Positions 24,183 to 38,692 of a stretch of DNA of 64,000 bases are shown one piece after another. The notes under the pieces are model-generated. The model saw only the letters and a list, made by a program, of their open reading frames with translations. It was not told where the DNA came from and did no database searches. Numbering within the stretch: position 1 is the stretch's first letter; each line of letters starts with the position of its first letter. The position numbers were made by a program, and so were the translations under genes. The stretch comes from Mya arenaria (lineage: Eukaryota; Mollusca; Bivalvia; Myida; Myidae). The stretch spans positions 20,143,045 to 20,207,044 of the forward strand of contig NC_069127.1 in assembly GCF_026914265.1 (NCBI RefSeq), in the 5' to 3' direction.

Positions 24183-27100
24183 ATGGAGGAAATAAGGTAA
24201 ATATATATACAAAACGATTTAACCAATTTTTGTATTTATTACTAAAACTCTGTGGGTCAAATTATATTTCCAGCTGACAATGACAAGTTGCAAATTTCCA
24301 AATCAATGATTTTAGAATTATTTTTTTTATCAACAAAATAATTATAAAAATAGAACAGTTGTTCAAAGTGCTTGGGCCGTAAAAAAACTTCTTAGTAAAA
24401 TATTTCATCCTCTTGAAAAGTTCCTAATTTTTGACATGGCTTCTTTCCAATACCTGTGACCATCCACAACATTTTTTAATGTGTTTTTATTAATTAGGAC
24501 ATTTTCTTGCCTATTTTCAAACTAAATTTGTACACACATTGTTAGATTTTTTTAAATTCAACTTGTCAAAAAATGTCATTTTTCACTAAGTTGAAATTAT
24601 TCACTAAGATGCTTTATGAATACGGCCCCAGGTTCTTGTTCACAGTGTCAGCTTAAAACTGAATTGAAGGAACTGCTGCCAAAATCAGCTGATTCTGAGA
24701 AAAAAATAAAATAAATTGTCAAAACTGTCAATCTGTGAAAGTGCAGCTTTAAGACGAATGATAACATAATATTAATTGATGAGTACATAAAAACAAAATG
24801 TACAAAAATGGTCCCAAGAAATGGTTATAAAATGAATATTGCATGTTGGGCTGAAGATGCCTTTTTAGTAGTTTTCTTTAGTTGTAGCCTTCATGATATT
24901 GGAAATGTATAACAGATCTTATTCATTTAAAACAAAAAAGTTTTATACCTTAAGGCAATAGTATTTGCAATACAAACACCACTGAGAATGTAGAAAAAAA
25001 TGTTTATTAATATCTTCTATGACAAACAATTCATTTGATTAACCTTATATTTTGTCATTGGTGTTTTGTTTCTGTTGTAGGGAAAACCATGAGCAGACGG
25101 AACTTTCGCATATAAAATCTGCTATTAGAGACAGAATCATCCAGGTCGCTAATAATGTTGGCAATTTCCGGACTGAAAACATAGAATATGAAATAGACTC
25201 AGTAAGGACATTACTAACTCAGTTGTCCTATCATGTAGATGTAAATATGAGTTTTGATAAAGTTAATGAAGCCTTTGATATCCTTATGAGTGCTGAATCA
25301 GAAGAGTCTGTCTGTCAGAAGAAACCAAATTTATTGTATACTTCTGCAAAAGGCCGACCTTCTTATAACATTCCTGAGGAGACACTTTTATATTTTATTG
25401 AAAAAGGATTTACATTAAAGCAAATGTCGGATATGCTGTCAGTCAGTACAAGAACAGTCAGCAACAGAATGGAAGACTATGGGCTTTCAATAAGGCAGTC
25501 ATACTCTTCCATAAGTGATGAAGAACTGGTGGCAGTAGTTCAGCAGAAAGTGACCCAATTTCCTTCCATTGGATACAAGTCAGTTAAAGGACATTTGATG
25601 TCAGTAGGCATTCGAATAACGGAATCACGCATTTGCAGAATAATGAGAGAAGTTGATCCACTTGGCGTTATGCTTCGCAATGTTCTCTGCAGGACATACA
25701 CGATCAGGAGACGGTCATACTCAGTGCGAGCACCAATGGCATTATGGCATGTGGACTCTAACCATAAATTGATAAGGTTACTATAAATAGTTTACTTAGT
25801 TATTTTGTATGAACTGTAATCCATACATTTCAATTCTTATCAAACAAAGTATTTTAGATAAGTATACAGTAGTGTAGTAGTTACGAAGTGCCAATAACTA
25901 TCCAGGTCATACATCTTTTTCACTGTATATTTTATATTACACTTAACCTCATGACAACTGTCAATCAAACTGAGTTACTCGGTCATACATGCATATATTT
26001 TTATTCATAACATTACCCGGTAGTTTTTTTAACATGCCTGTCTGATATAAGTACCATTGTATGAAATTTAAGTTAAAATGAATTAATATTATCATCGCAT
26101 GTGATTTGTTTTATTTCAGATGGAGATTCATCTTTCATGGTGGCATTGATGGCTATTCAAGACTTCCTGTCTACCTACAAGTAGCTGCTGACAACACTGC
26201 TGCTACAGCTTTCACTTCCTTTCAAATAGGTGTTCAGCAGCATGGCATACCAGAACGTGTCAGGACAGATAAAGGCATGGAAAACATCAGAATAGCTGAA
26301 TTTATGCTTCAGAATCATGGTGTTGAGAAAAGAAGCCATATTACTGGCAGAAGTGTACATAATCAACGGTTTGTAATAATATTCCTCTTTTAATTAGTTT
26401 GAGTTTTAGAATTAATGTTCACCATTTAATACTTTTTACATTGTAGTTGTAATATCATACAATCTTTTGAGCCAATTTACTATACAAATGGTCCGAAGAC
26501 TCAAATGAGTCACTATGTAGACATTTTTCATTAGGTGAAAAAAAATGTAAAAAAATGTATGTTTGTTTTTGGTTTCATGCCCAAAAAGAAAAGGGTAGGT
26601 GGGTAGTAATTTTTTAATCTTTTTCTTTTTATAAGGCAAATTGATTTTTGAGATTTTTCTGTTACCCAAAACTACAACTTATATGCTTATGAACATCTAT
26701 ACAATCAGCATGAGCAACACTGGAATTGTTTAGACCAAAAACACTTCTTTCTTAACTTTTAAAAGAAAAAAATCAACCAAATGATAAAAAATATTTCTCA
26801 AGGCAATAAAAGGTTTAGGGTCCAGGCAAAAAAATAAGGTAGGTCGGGAAACTGGAAAGAAACATATATTTTGTACGCCTTATGATTATTATGAATTTGA
26901 CCATACCATGATGTTTCATCCATATATTTACTTTTGGCATTTGATTATGTTTAAAATGTAATTTGTGAAGACAGTTAAAATTTAAGGTCAGTCTCTCCCA
27001 ATTCCATTTCTTGGGAAACACAGTACTAGCATCTATTAAGAAAGGACATAAGAAAGTACTCTTTTAAGGGAATAAACCCATGTTTTTGTGGTTAGCAATA

Positions 27101-28020
27101 GAACACATGCACGCTACATTTTATGGAAGTTTAAGACTGTACTTGCCAAAATCGTGTATAGTAGGACATTTATATAGTGATTTATGATATGTCCCAAATT
27201 TTTTTGAAAGAAAAAGATTCAATTAATCAATTAATCAATGTCAGCCATTGTTTAGTATCAAGTTCTTGTTGAAGGTTAACTACATATGTTTTGATTTCAG
27301 AATTGAGCGGTTCTAGCGGGAACTGTGGCAGGGATGCACCTGCACCTACTATGAGCTATTCCGTACAATGGAACAGGATGGAATTCTTGATGTAGACAAC
27401 GATGTAGACAACGAGGTCAACCTCCTTTCTCTTCACCTTGTCTTTCTGAAGAGGATTCAAAGTTCAGTGGACCATTTTGTACATGCTGTTTCCAATCGAC
27501 CACTACGGACATAACACAATAAAACACCGATGCAAATGTGGATTATGGGACAATTCTTGGACCCAAAGATTCAGCTTACTGCTGAGGTAACTGAGCATTA
27601 TTGGTGTCTTGATCCTGTGACAGTTCTTTTTCTTGATAAACCATTAGTGTTTGAGCTTATTAGCATTTTAAAAGTTTGCATGTATACTCGTTTTGGCATA
27701 TACGAGTCGTACTGTCTCCAATATTGGAAGTTTTTAACACCCCTTATACACTGTCAAAGCAGTATCATAGATGTTCATATCAATGATCACTCTAGTTCCA
27801 CCTCTAATACACCGAAGGTGGTTGTATATTTTTCAGGAATCAGAGGTTTATGGCATGGACTTTGGTATTCCTGAATCTGTTTGCAATGATGATGAAGAAA
27901 GTATAGTTGTACCACAACTGTTACAAGTGCCGGAAGTGAACTAAAAATAATCCTGAGGCTGAGATAAATGCAATACTTGAACAGCCTGTTGACACACCAT
28001 TCAAAGTACAAACGTACATG
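24183..28020 (+). pseudogene. Spliced IS3/retroviral-type integrase gene, two nonsense codons
   Basis: Exons join in phase: 24183-24196 (MEEIR start), 25081-25776, 26120-26368, 27301-27586, 27837-27944. Exon 2 has two helix-turn-helix segments (FTLKQMSDMLSVSTRTV; GYKSVKGHLMSVGIRI). The RNase-H-fold core follows: LWHVDSNHKL (first Asp), FHGGIDGYSRLPVYL, VRTDKGMEN (second Asp), and HNQRIERF (Glu, 34 residues after the second Asp). This is a D,D-34-E triad as in IS3 transposases and retroviral integrases, and I think it belongs with eukaryotic IS3-like (IS3EU-type) elements. TAG at 27314, just after the Glu and where Trp is expected, and TAA at 27512 break exon 4; the frame is otherwise intact. 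A possible coding continuation in another frame follows 27944. The decay is recent. The gene could be an inactive transposase or a multi-copy domesticated relative. Confidence 0.82.
26400..27300. other. Last large intron of the integrase-like gene
   Basis: Between acceptor 27300 and donor 26369. It holds two G-rich 'ggtaggtgggtag' and 'ggtaggtcggga' words like those inside the element at 17.0-18.2 kb, but no coding sequence. Confidence 0.5.
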
Positions 28021-28024
28021 GATG

Positions 28025-30687
28025 TATGTTCTCTCTTTGAATCCATTTGATTGGTTTTCATAAAAATAACAGATAGCTCACACAAGTTTTGCAAAAACAA
28101 AGGGACAACGAAAACAAGTACTCTTAAGTTGGAAGTTTGAAGTCTTGCATTCTTGGTATACATAAATGAATAAGATATCACTACAGTACAAATTCATGTG
28201 GGCAGTATAGTGATGATTGATTGTATGATATTGCGATATTGCATGCACTATGAGTTGTCCAGCTTTTGTTTTATTTTTACTGTTTAACAGGCCAGTGGTC
28301 TTCATATTTCATATACAATATTTTTCTATGGTAACATTGATTACTTTTAGTCAATGTAAACAATAAGAGCTGTAAATTGGACCGATTGTTTGGCATGTTG
28401 TGCAATGAATGGAAATAATTAACAATATTTGAATGGTGTTTTGAATGCAAGTCTCACTAACCTCTCATTGTCATTTGTGTTTAATTTAAATTTCAAACAA
28501 AGCAGAAAAAACTTGCGATTGGATTGTCAAATGTTATGTTTTCCTCACATTTAAAATTGACCAAGTTAAATAACTTTTGTCTGACTTTATCCAACTTATC
28601 TAGGCACTTTCCACTTTAGACTTGGGTAAGGCCAGGGTGTCAGCTGAATAGTTAAGCATAATAGCCAGGTCCTAACTTTTTATGTTAACCATTTTGCACA
28701 ACAACATCACAGCTGTGACAATTAAATTGGAATAGCCTTTTTTATATAAAAGTACAGCATAACACAAAGAAACACTTTACATGGTTTAAGATTTATTACA
28801 AACATGATGAGTTTTTAAATATCATATATGTTAAGTTGTGCCTTGTCAAAAGCCACGTATATCAGATCAAGCAGTATCATCTTGGTGATTACAAACAACA
28901 AGATATGCTTAAATACAGCCACATCTGTGGCGAAAGTGAAACTGTTTCATTAGATAATGGATACAAATGTTTATCACTTGAATTATGTGCCTTGTCAGTG
29001 AAGGAGGGCTATATGCAATGTTTTGTATGTAGTTATAAAAACAATAAGTACATGTATGTGTTGTTTTTTATATTAAAAGTAAATTGTGTAGTGCACTTGC
29101 TGACAATGATGTTTCATGAACAAGAGCACGGCTGAGAGAAGCCTAATCCATATCCATAATGTCTCGGATAAGATAGTTTTCTGCATTATGTATAAACTGT
29201 ATATTGTGCGTAACAGTTCTGTATTACATGACCCATGATATCATTTAGTTGCATCATTGTTCAAGAAAACATAGATTGTAATAACATATAAATACAGGAT
29301 ATGGATGTATTTATACAAATATTGTTTTTATGAAATACAAGATTTAATATATCATAGAACAATGCAATCTGAAAGAACTGTTTCATATTGCTCCATGAGA
29401 GCAGAAAAATACTCTGTTAGCCTTATTCATTCTAGAATAATTCTTAAAATATGTTTACAAAGGGATTAGGCAAAAAAGAAAACCTCAATTTTATTGTATT
29501 GACCTTACTTAAAGGTCATAGGTGAAGTCCAAAAATGATGTCTTTATTAGTGAAAATTCATGGCTGTCACACAAATTACAGTCCATATGGTAAAATATTG
29601 ACCTCTCAGTGGTAATTTGAAAAATCAGTTTTTGTTCTAAATGTATAATTTATAAAATGGCAGTTCTACATGTGCCATATTGATGATTGATTTGTTTTTA
29701 AAATATGCCATGAAAGGTCTTTGATTACAACTTGGTATAGATACAAGAGAAAACATCATCTTAACAACAACTGTCTCTAGAAAACTGAGGCACTCACAAT
29801 AAACAATTTGCCACATATTCAAAATAATGCTATAGATAGATCATTGCAATCTATTTCTTGATTATTTCTTAGCTAGGTAAAGCGTCTTCGAATGTATAAA
29901 AGATGTGGTCCAGTCTACATGGAAATAATTTCTACAGTTTACATATAAAAAACAACAGTATCGCTAAAAGCGATGGATGCCTCCCAAACTGTTCTATGAT
30001 ATGGCACACATTGTAATACAATGCACTGGGTATCAGATGAATTGTTGTAGCAGCATTATACACAAGTTGAAAAAAATAATAACATGCAAAAATATTGGCA
30101 GGTTTGAGAATTTTATTTTAAAGTATATTTCAAGCAATGAAATAAAAGAACAGCAATTGTTAAAGGGATAAATAAATATATATGCTGGGCAAAATTAATA
30201 TTCTTGTGCACTGCACTTCCTGTCATTGCCATCTATACCAAGTTTCATTTGAATCCCTTTAGTACATATCAAGATATGGCCTCAACAAGCACTAACTTTA
30301 TAAATTTGCATGATTCTTGTGCAGTGCACTTACTCTTATTGTCATCTACCTATTTATCAAGTTTCATTTTAATCCCATACCTAGTTTCGAAGTTATTTAC
30401 TCGAAAAAGGTATGACAGACGGGCAGACAGACATGCAAAGGTACAAAGCGGCGACTATATGCTGCCCTCCTTTAAAAAGCATAAAAATGGGGCCATCCCA
30501 ATGAAAACTGTTGTTTTTTTTAACCCAAATCATTTGAGCAATCTTGGGGTGGTAATCTAAGGAACATTTTTACAAAATCTGTTCAAATCTAGCCATCTTT
30601 GGCAAAATGACATAGTATGGTAAAACATGGCTAGCAAATGAACTTTGTTCTATTCTTTAAAGATCTCTTTACTTTGGTCATACAACA
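28025..30687. other. Intergenic, no gene recognised
   Basis: AT-rich sequence between the integrase-like gene and the HECT gene, with no family-like frame. A decayed repeat copy at 30220-30480 carries 'accaagtttcatttgaatcc' twice and a 'gacagacgggcagacagaca' tract. Confidence 0.55.
30220..30480. repeat. Dispersed 'accaagtttcatttgaatcc' repeat
   Basis: Two ~110-bp units each contain 'tgtgcactgcactt(c/a)' and '(a)agtttcattt(g/t)aatccc'. They end in a GACAG/GGCAG tract and a degenerate 'ccctcctttaaaaag' stem, matching the end architecture of the 44.5-kb elements. Confidence 0.6.
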
Positions 30688-33600
30688 TTACGCAATTCCA
30701 AAACCAACAGCATCAACAATAAGGCTCAAAAAGTGCTTTTCAAAAGTCTCGTACTCCTGAATACGAGCAGTCTGTGAGAACATAATTGAAGGTGCACATG
30801 TGTTGACAGTTGTTAAATTATTTGATGTGTGGCTAAATTCAACCAATCCACATTCTATATTTCGTGGAAGTGTTTCACATCCTATGAGAGTCCAGTGTTA
30901 ATCACCGCTGTGTCTCAACTCCATCGTAAATATCAATCCATGGTGTGGACAGTGTTCCGCCTGAAAAACGAAACAAGGGCATGAACAGAATAATAATTTC
31001 TACCTGAATGGAGTATATTGCCCATATTGTTAAAAAAATAGATGGTAGGTAAGGTTAGATAATCATATCCTTACTATTTTCCCAACATACATACAATGAC
31101 CAGTTCACCAGTAATGTATAGGTTTTATCAAGAAAAAAATAACAATGACAGACGATAATGCTAGTTCAAAGATTGGCTTGTCCTTTGTTGTCTCATCAAT
31201 ACTCAAAAGATCAATTTTTATGTGAGGCGATTGTTAAAAAAAATGCAGTGGCCCAACTCAATTTTTGTTATGCAGTTGGAAGGAAATAAGGTTGTTTTTT
31301 TTCTTCAATTTATTTTAGAATCAGGGAAGAGAAGTATATCCTCACAGGTGCAGAAAGAAATAACAGTTTGGAACATTTTTGCAGACTTAAATTAATAAAT
31401 AATTAATAATTGCTGACTTGGTGAAATATATCGAACATCTTTAACTGAAACAAACAAATTTACTCTAAATTAAATTAAATTCATGAATCCAAAAACATTA
31501 CACAACGAAGTGTCAATAATCAATGATTTTTTTTGCCATTTGACTTGTAATCATTTTTTCAAAGGTTAAACATTTTGGGATAATGGAGGGGAATTTTGAC
31601 CAAATTTGGGGAAATAGGTACATTCCTTGGCTAGGTGAATGGGACCTTATACTGGCCCTAAAAATTAGGGACAGCCCTGGGGGTTCTGTTAAATTTGAAG
31701 TGCATATAAAGATGCTCACATGCAGACATGAATAACATATTAAATTTTTTTAAGTACATACGTTCCGCTTTCTTTAAGAATTTCCCAAAGTTATACATGA
31801 TCATTTCTTCCCTTGGCTTCAATTCGCTATCTGGTGTGTAAGTCAGTTTGAAGAAACTTTGTACATCCGACGCACTAACTGGAGATGTGGTAAAGAACTT
31901 TATACTCTCCTCAGCATGTCCCTGGATGGCAGTTTGAACACCAAGAAGTTTCAAACCTGCAAAGAATGATTTAGGAACATATAAAAAATTATACTTTTCA
32001 ATGTCTTTAGACGTTACCTGAAATTAAAATGTATACCAATTTGCTTCCATCTGCTTGATTTGAAGTAAAAGAGAAAAAAGATCACATTCGGTTATGGTGA
32101 ATACATATCAACATCCAGTGAAATGTATGCTTTAGAAGTTTTAAAAAAGGTTTAATTTTGACAAATCTTATTTCATATTAATCTTTAAATAAAACGGGTG
32201 CACATCTCAATAATGTTTTATATGAGAGTGATGTTCCTTGCTATATATGTGCAAAATGACACTGGCAATGTGTGCATACTATGTGTCTCACTATATACTT
32301 GACCTGCATGTTTGAAACTTTAAAAATACTAATAACAAATTGTTTCCTTACTGAAATCATTTGAAATCATATTCATGTATTTACAACACAATACATAGTT
32401 TTTTTTCCCAAAAGTACTCGGTATCAATACTGAATACAATCATCCATACCATTGAGTCTTGTGACACATATACCTTAGTCCATTCAAATATTGGACGTTC
32501 TTTAGTTTATAATGTCCAACCTTTTGCATGACATTGACAAGAAATGATCACAATGGCTTGATTCTTTTCTTTAACCCCCCCCCCCCAAAAAAAAAAACAC
32601 ATTGATTTTCAAGGCCACTGTATACATTAAAACAAAAATATAGGAAACTGTGACAATCTTTTTCACTTTCCAATTTAGAATATAATTACTAAATGCAAAT
32701 ACTATATACATATTCACATTCTTGCCAGTTAAATTCCCTATATGAAGTTTCCATAGTATCAAATTTCTGAGACAAGGCTCCTAACTCATTCCAAACACAA
32801 CCAGCTTCCCAGTATTAAAACCATGTTTAACATTTTTCTTTAAAATCTATTTAAATTCTTAAATAAATGGCTTCAGAACTTTAATAGTACCTTTAATTGT
32901 CACAGCGTTTAATTTTCTAATACATCGTAAATGAGCCCTTAAACTTTGCAGTCATGACTGGTACCGAAGAAATTCAAACTGCTGACAACCTATCTTTTTC
33001 AAATTAAACATTGATATTGATATATCCTTTAAAACATGTATGCAATCAAGATGGAGAAATGCATTGACTAAAAATATTGATTTCAAACAAGTATTTTCAA
33101 ACATTAAGTAAACCCATGCCTTGTCTGAATTGAAGAAGTGGTCCAATCACATGATAAAAGGTGAAGTGCTGTTTCAGAGCATGTACAGCTTCACTGGTAG
33201 TTGATGATGACAAAACTTTTCTAAAGCCCGCCTGCTCCAGCAGATCACCATGTCTTTGAACAAGGTCTCCAGATCCCGTACTGTCTGTTGAGATCTGCAA
33301 AATAATTACCGATCATAAATGGGGATTATACCCTTTTGAGAGAGGGAGTCATATTTTTATTTGTTTTAGACTATATACAAAGTTGTTAAATACACTAACC
33401 AAACGGTATAAGAAGATTGAGCAAAGGGAGATGATCAACATAATGTATATGTTTGATTCAAATATATCATAAAGTTTCTTACAATTTGTACATGTTTACA
33501 CTGGAGACTAATTGATAGCACTGGTCACAGTGTTATGGTTTTTATATAATTCCACTGTCATTATCATAATGATGAATGAAACTTCATCCAAAACATTTTA

Positions 33601-36600
33601 TTCAGTATAACATGCTTTAGCATTTTCTTTCAAATCAGGGGAGGCTATTTCGTGACAACAGGTAATAGAGTTGTGGTTCTTGTACATTAATTAGGCCATA
33701 TTGTCATTACTAAATTGATAATTTAAGTTTCATTCAATTCCTTTTAAATCTTTCCAAGTTCAGATAGGTTACAAAGGACCATAAATCATACAATATGTAT
33801 GAAGTTAGAAGTTGGTATCTGAAATGGTTTTAAAAGTTGTAAGGAAAAAACTTGCATATATTTTTTCAAATATAACAATGGGCTGTGTCTTTTATGTTGT
33901 ATTTACAGAGAAAAATTACTTTGAAAGGAGGTAAAGTAAACTTCAATTCGTTAACGAAAGTCTAAACATACCTCTTGTATGGCTGCTAACACATCAGGCC
34001 TTCCAACATATTCATCTGGTATATCTGCTAGATCTGGTTCTTCACCAGTACAAATGAACCTGGCCAGCAATGGATTAAAACATTTTGGGCCTGGGTGTCC
34101 TGCGAGGATGGCACGTGCAGTAGCTCTTCCCATTGTTTCATAGGTCTTCTTTTCAAGCAGGCCTGAATCTAATCTGAATGATCCATTTTCAAAAAGGTCA
34201 TTGTTCCTAAACAACAAGCTGAAAAACTCCCTGGTTAAGCCACCTGCATCTAAGCCTTCTTCTCCTATGAAGTGAATTTTTATAGGTTTTTCCCAGTCAA
34301 TTGTCAAAGCATCCGATAGTTCTTCAAATGTTGTTTTAAAGAAATTTCTCCTCACAACATTGATTAGCCAGTTTTCATTACTGTCTCCAACCTTTGCTGC
34401 TATGGCATCTAATTCTGCATCAAGAGTCCTTAAAAACAAATATTTCTTATAAATACTCAAGACAGGGAACAAATTGTAGATGTAAAACAAAGCTATACAA
34501 GGTCCTAAACTAGATGACAGCATTTTTCGTAGTATAAAGTAAACTCCTAAAATAATAACTCCGGTTATAATAAAACTTCGGATACAACAAACAAATAATT
34601 TTGGTCTGATTTTCACTTCCTTATTCCATGTAATGATATACAGATATAACATACTCTGGATATGTTTAACAATTTTATAATGCATGGTCAAGATACACCC
34701 CAGTTCAGACAGAAGCACACATGCACATACACGGAGCCGCCATTGTCAAAGCTATGTCGAGCTTACCACATGCAGGTTCGACAAAAACAGTTATTGTCAC
34801 CTTATTAAATCTACAGACGGTAACGTTATGCTTATGGACTTGACCACAGCTTTTTACATGTATTGGTTTCTGCGTTTTATCAATGTATTATATTATGCTG
34901 ACTGTATATAAGTTGTCATATGTTTAATTATGTCTTTTGAATAAATTGTTACAATTTCATTTTAATAAACAATCATGAATACCAAATCATCCAGCCAATG
35001 AACTAAAATTGAGTGAGAACATTATTTGGGCTACCAAAAACACTTACCTAGCAAGGGTGGGATTAGACAGCTGGTTCTCACAACAACTTGCAGCATGCTC
35101 TTCTATGGTGCTGACAGGGAACTCATCATGGCATATAGGACACAGCTCTGTACTGCTACATATAAAGAATATTAGTGAATTGTCATTCAATACTGAAATC
35201 ATTTAACCTAGGTATGTTGTTTTTTTGGTTTAGTAGATTTTAATGATTTCATATTACATTACAATGAATTTAATGGTATATACATGTAGCAAAGTTGTTT
35301 TGAAATAAAAACTTTGTCAGTAATTATTTATTTTGATATATTAAATGAAGGAAAACATCATAAGCTGCTGACCTATTAAGTAGTTATTGTATGGAAATTC
35401 CACAGAACAAGTAGACTGACCAAACCACAAACTCATTGCTGTACACCAATATACCGCTTTATGTCATAAACTGTTTTATGGGTGTATAAAAATGACATTG
35501 TGCAGATTTTAACCAGAACTTGATTTTAAGTGGAAATGACATCCACATGAAATACTTGAAAAAAAAACTGCAAAACCTATATGTTTGGAAATGTTCTTCA
35601 TTACTTTACACTGGTACTATTTGGTGCAACAGAAAAACATGCAACAGCTGAATGAACAGGAAGTCTGGGGGAAGGGGGTGCAAGATATGTAGACAATATA
35701 TTCTTCAATATATTCTTAAAAAGCCACAAACAGTAACTGATAAATTGTGTGTTCTGCCAACATTTCAAGACACTGAAGTAATTTTTCAAAGACTCAAACA
35801 TGATGTTATTCAGATTCATTAATAAAAAGAAACGTGTCACAGGCACAGGTGCCCTTGCTATGTGATGTTCAAGATGTTTGACAAAAAAAATACTTTAATA
35901 TTTTTCAGTATCACTGTAAATAAACACCAGAAGTGGAATTTGACAGAGTTCAATGAAGCTTTTTGACCTTTAACCTGGCAACAAGGTTGATTACCTCTTT
36001 ATCTTGTACAATCCCCTTTGAATGTTTGTTATTTTGGTATGTTCTGGGAGTGCAACAAAGGTCCTTTTCTTGTGTACATGATGAGACAAATTTGAATTAC
36101 ATACTATAATGAATTATTCAATTATTATATTTTCAATCTTGGCAGAACACTTATAAAACTTGTAACTCATAAACTTAAAAAAGAAAATTACTGTTCTGAT
36201 GGTTTGCATGTATCCATTGCCTTTAAATAACACAACTGTAATTTTAGCTAAACTAGGTCTATCACAGAATGTGAAAAAACAACTGAATAATAGCATATTT
36301 GTATGAGGAGTAGTTTGAGGTATTGATAAAATGAAAGTGTGGTAACAATTGAAATATTTATTAGCCTTTCAATAAAAAAACTCTCTTATCAGATATAAAG
36401 AAATCAATTCATATTGGATTATAATACAAAGTTGTATATTACACAAACCAAGCCATATAATAAGATAAATTTGCTGATCAATCTATAAATTGAATATCCT
36501 TCAAAAATTAATTTGGCTTTAAAACATTTCAACTATTTTATAAAATTTGTTTTCAGATTCATAACTGATTTTTTTTTTAGATCTTAACAATTTCTTTCCT

Positions 36601-38692
36601 ACTGCTGAGAAGGAGTTTTCAAACTTTAATAATTATTGGCAATGTGTAACTTGTAAATAAACAAACAAAATAATTACACATGCAAATTTGCAGACTGGAA
36701 TCTGTCCCTGGCTCATCTTTGCACTGGGTGCATCTACCTGAAGTTTACAATTTACACACATTTAAATGATAACAACATATTATGGTAATTAATCTCACTT
36801 GCATGAATTGAAAAGTTTGTCTTTTTTGAATATACAGCAGAAACATATATACAAACTCTGGCTCAGTTTTCTTTATGCAAACATGATGTCATATCCACAT
36901 ACAAAATATACAGACCTTTGCTATTGCATATTTAATATTGTAAATTGAATGGTCAATAATTGCTTTTACCAATGGTAAGAGTTAAGCACAAAGTAAGTTC
37001 CCCCCCCCCCCCTTAAAATAAAGATTTAAGCTCACTACAACTAGTTCTCTACCTACACATGTACCACCCAATAAAATCTTAAAGATTCCTTGTTATCAAC
37101 AAATGCCTAGACCTTAAGTTTATATGAAATATGAAGAGTTCATTAAAATGGATGGAATGATATGAATTCTGTATCATGGAATGGGTTGGTCTTTAATCAA
37201 AATCTAACTTTTGATAGATACAAGTAATTACTGGTGAGGTACCTAATCAGTCCCACAAGCATCAATATGGAGGCGAAGACGTTGAAGAGGAATACTTTTA
37301 CCACACCTCAAACACATCTCTGTTGTTTGATCATCAGTATCAACCTGTTTCAAAATTCTTAATACATTTATACATGCATACACTTACTATGCAACTTCGA
37401 TAATTATTCTTTCCTAAATAGTGCTAATAAATTTATGCAGATTTGAAAAATTACATACATGTCACTTAGACTCTCTGCTCTAAAAGATGATAATAATTTC
37501 CGTATAGGATGCCGAGTAAAAACGAAGACTATCATGTTTATAAAAATGCAATGCTACTTTGAGCAGTTTAAACCAAAAATAGTGACACAATAAACATTTC
37601 TAAAGTTCGGAGCTTTGAGCACATGAGTATTATCTTACTGTGATACAGTATCTAGAAATAACTCAAATAAAACAAAAGCTAAACCTTATAAGAGGCAATC
37701 AAAGAAATCAATATCCTTATTTCAATTATACCTGTGAGGAGCATAGATTTATATCAAGGTCTTTCTGTATTGGCCTGATGTAGCAAACTGCCTGTCCTAG
37801 AGAACTTTCATCACAAAGATATTTTGTGGTATACCCTCCTGGGGGAATTGGCAATGGCTGCAATGTGTATTTGGAGTTCCCACAAGTTCTTAGTCATTCA
37901 AATCCACCACAATTGATAATGGGTGGAAATGCCTCCTCTAGCTTTTGTTTAAACAAATCTGCATCGTATGTTTTGATGATGGTCAATTTCTTCTCACCAA
38001 CACCTGCCTGAAACAGCAGGGCTTTTTCTTCCCGTGAAGGAACTGTATCCTTTAAAAATATGAAAAAGACTTTTTGTGAATTTTTCTTAAATTTTTTCTT
38101 TTGCAGGTTATTTTTGCTTTTCTGACTTACTTTCTTATTCAAATGTTGTCAAAATATGACGATACATTGTACATGTACGCTACAAATATTTCCATACAGG
38201 AGAAATCATTATCACACCAATAACATAAAACAGGAAATCAGGAGTACAAAAGAGAACTGTTCAATGTTTATTTGATGTTGTTTTTGTAGTGTCCATTAAA
38301 AAAGGGAAACACATTAAAATAGTAATAAATTCACAGTGTGAGCCTTGAGTATGGATGAATCATGCAGCATTATCTCATTTGTGACTTAGATGAGCATAAA
38401 CTCTTTGGCAACTTAAATAACTTGTTTTATTGAACATCATGGATAAAGTATAAATTATTTCTTCATAACTCCATTGATACCTGGTGAGCGACACAAATTA
38501 TATGGCACTTCATACATTCTTTGCAGAAAAACAGACACAGAAGTTAAACATTGAACTATACATCAAATGTGATGTGTGGTAAAGAGTATGGCTATATCCA
38601 AGTGTATAAGACATACAAATAATCTGTATACATATCATATACATTGGCTGTCAATATGTTTATATATATATCTATTTACAATATTTTTTAAT

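Noticed and set aside
28836-29135. 99-codon + strand frame
   Set aside because: No domain, no neighbouring exon signals; chance frame in AT-rich DNA.
33951-34718. 255-codon - strand frame taken as one exon
   Set aside because: Only the part from 34428 down is HECT domain; the upstream part is intron, with a clear acceptor (ttttaag) and phase match to the zinc-finger exon at 35048.
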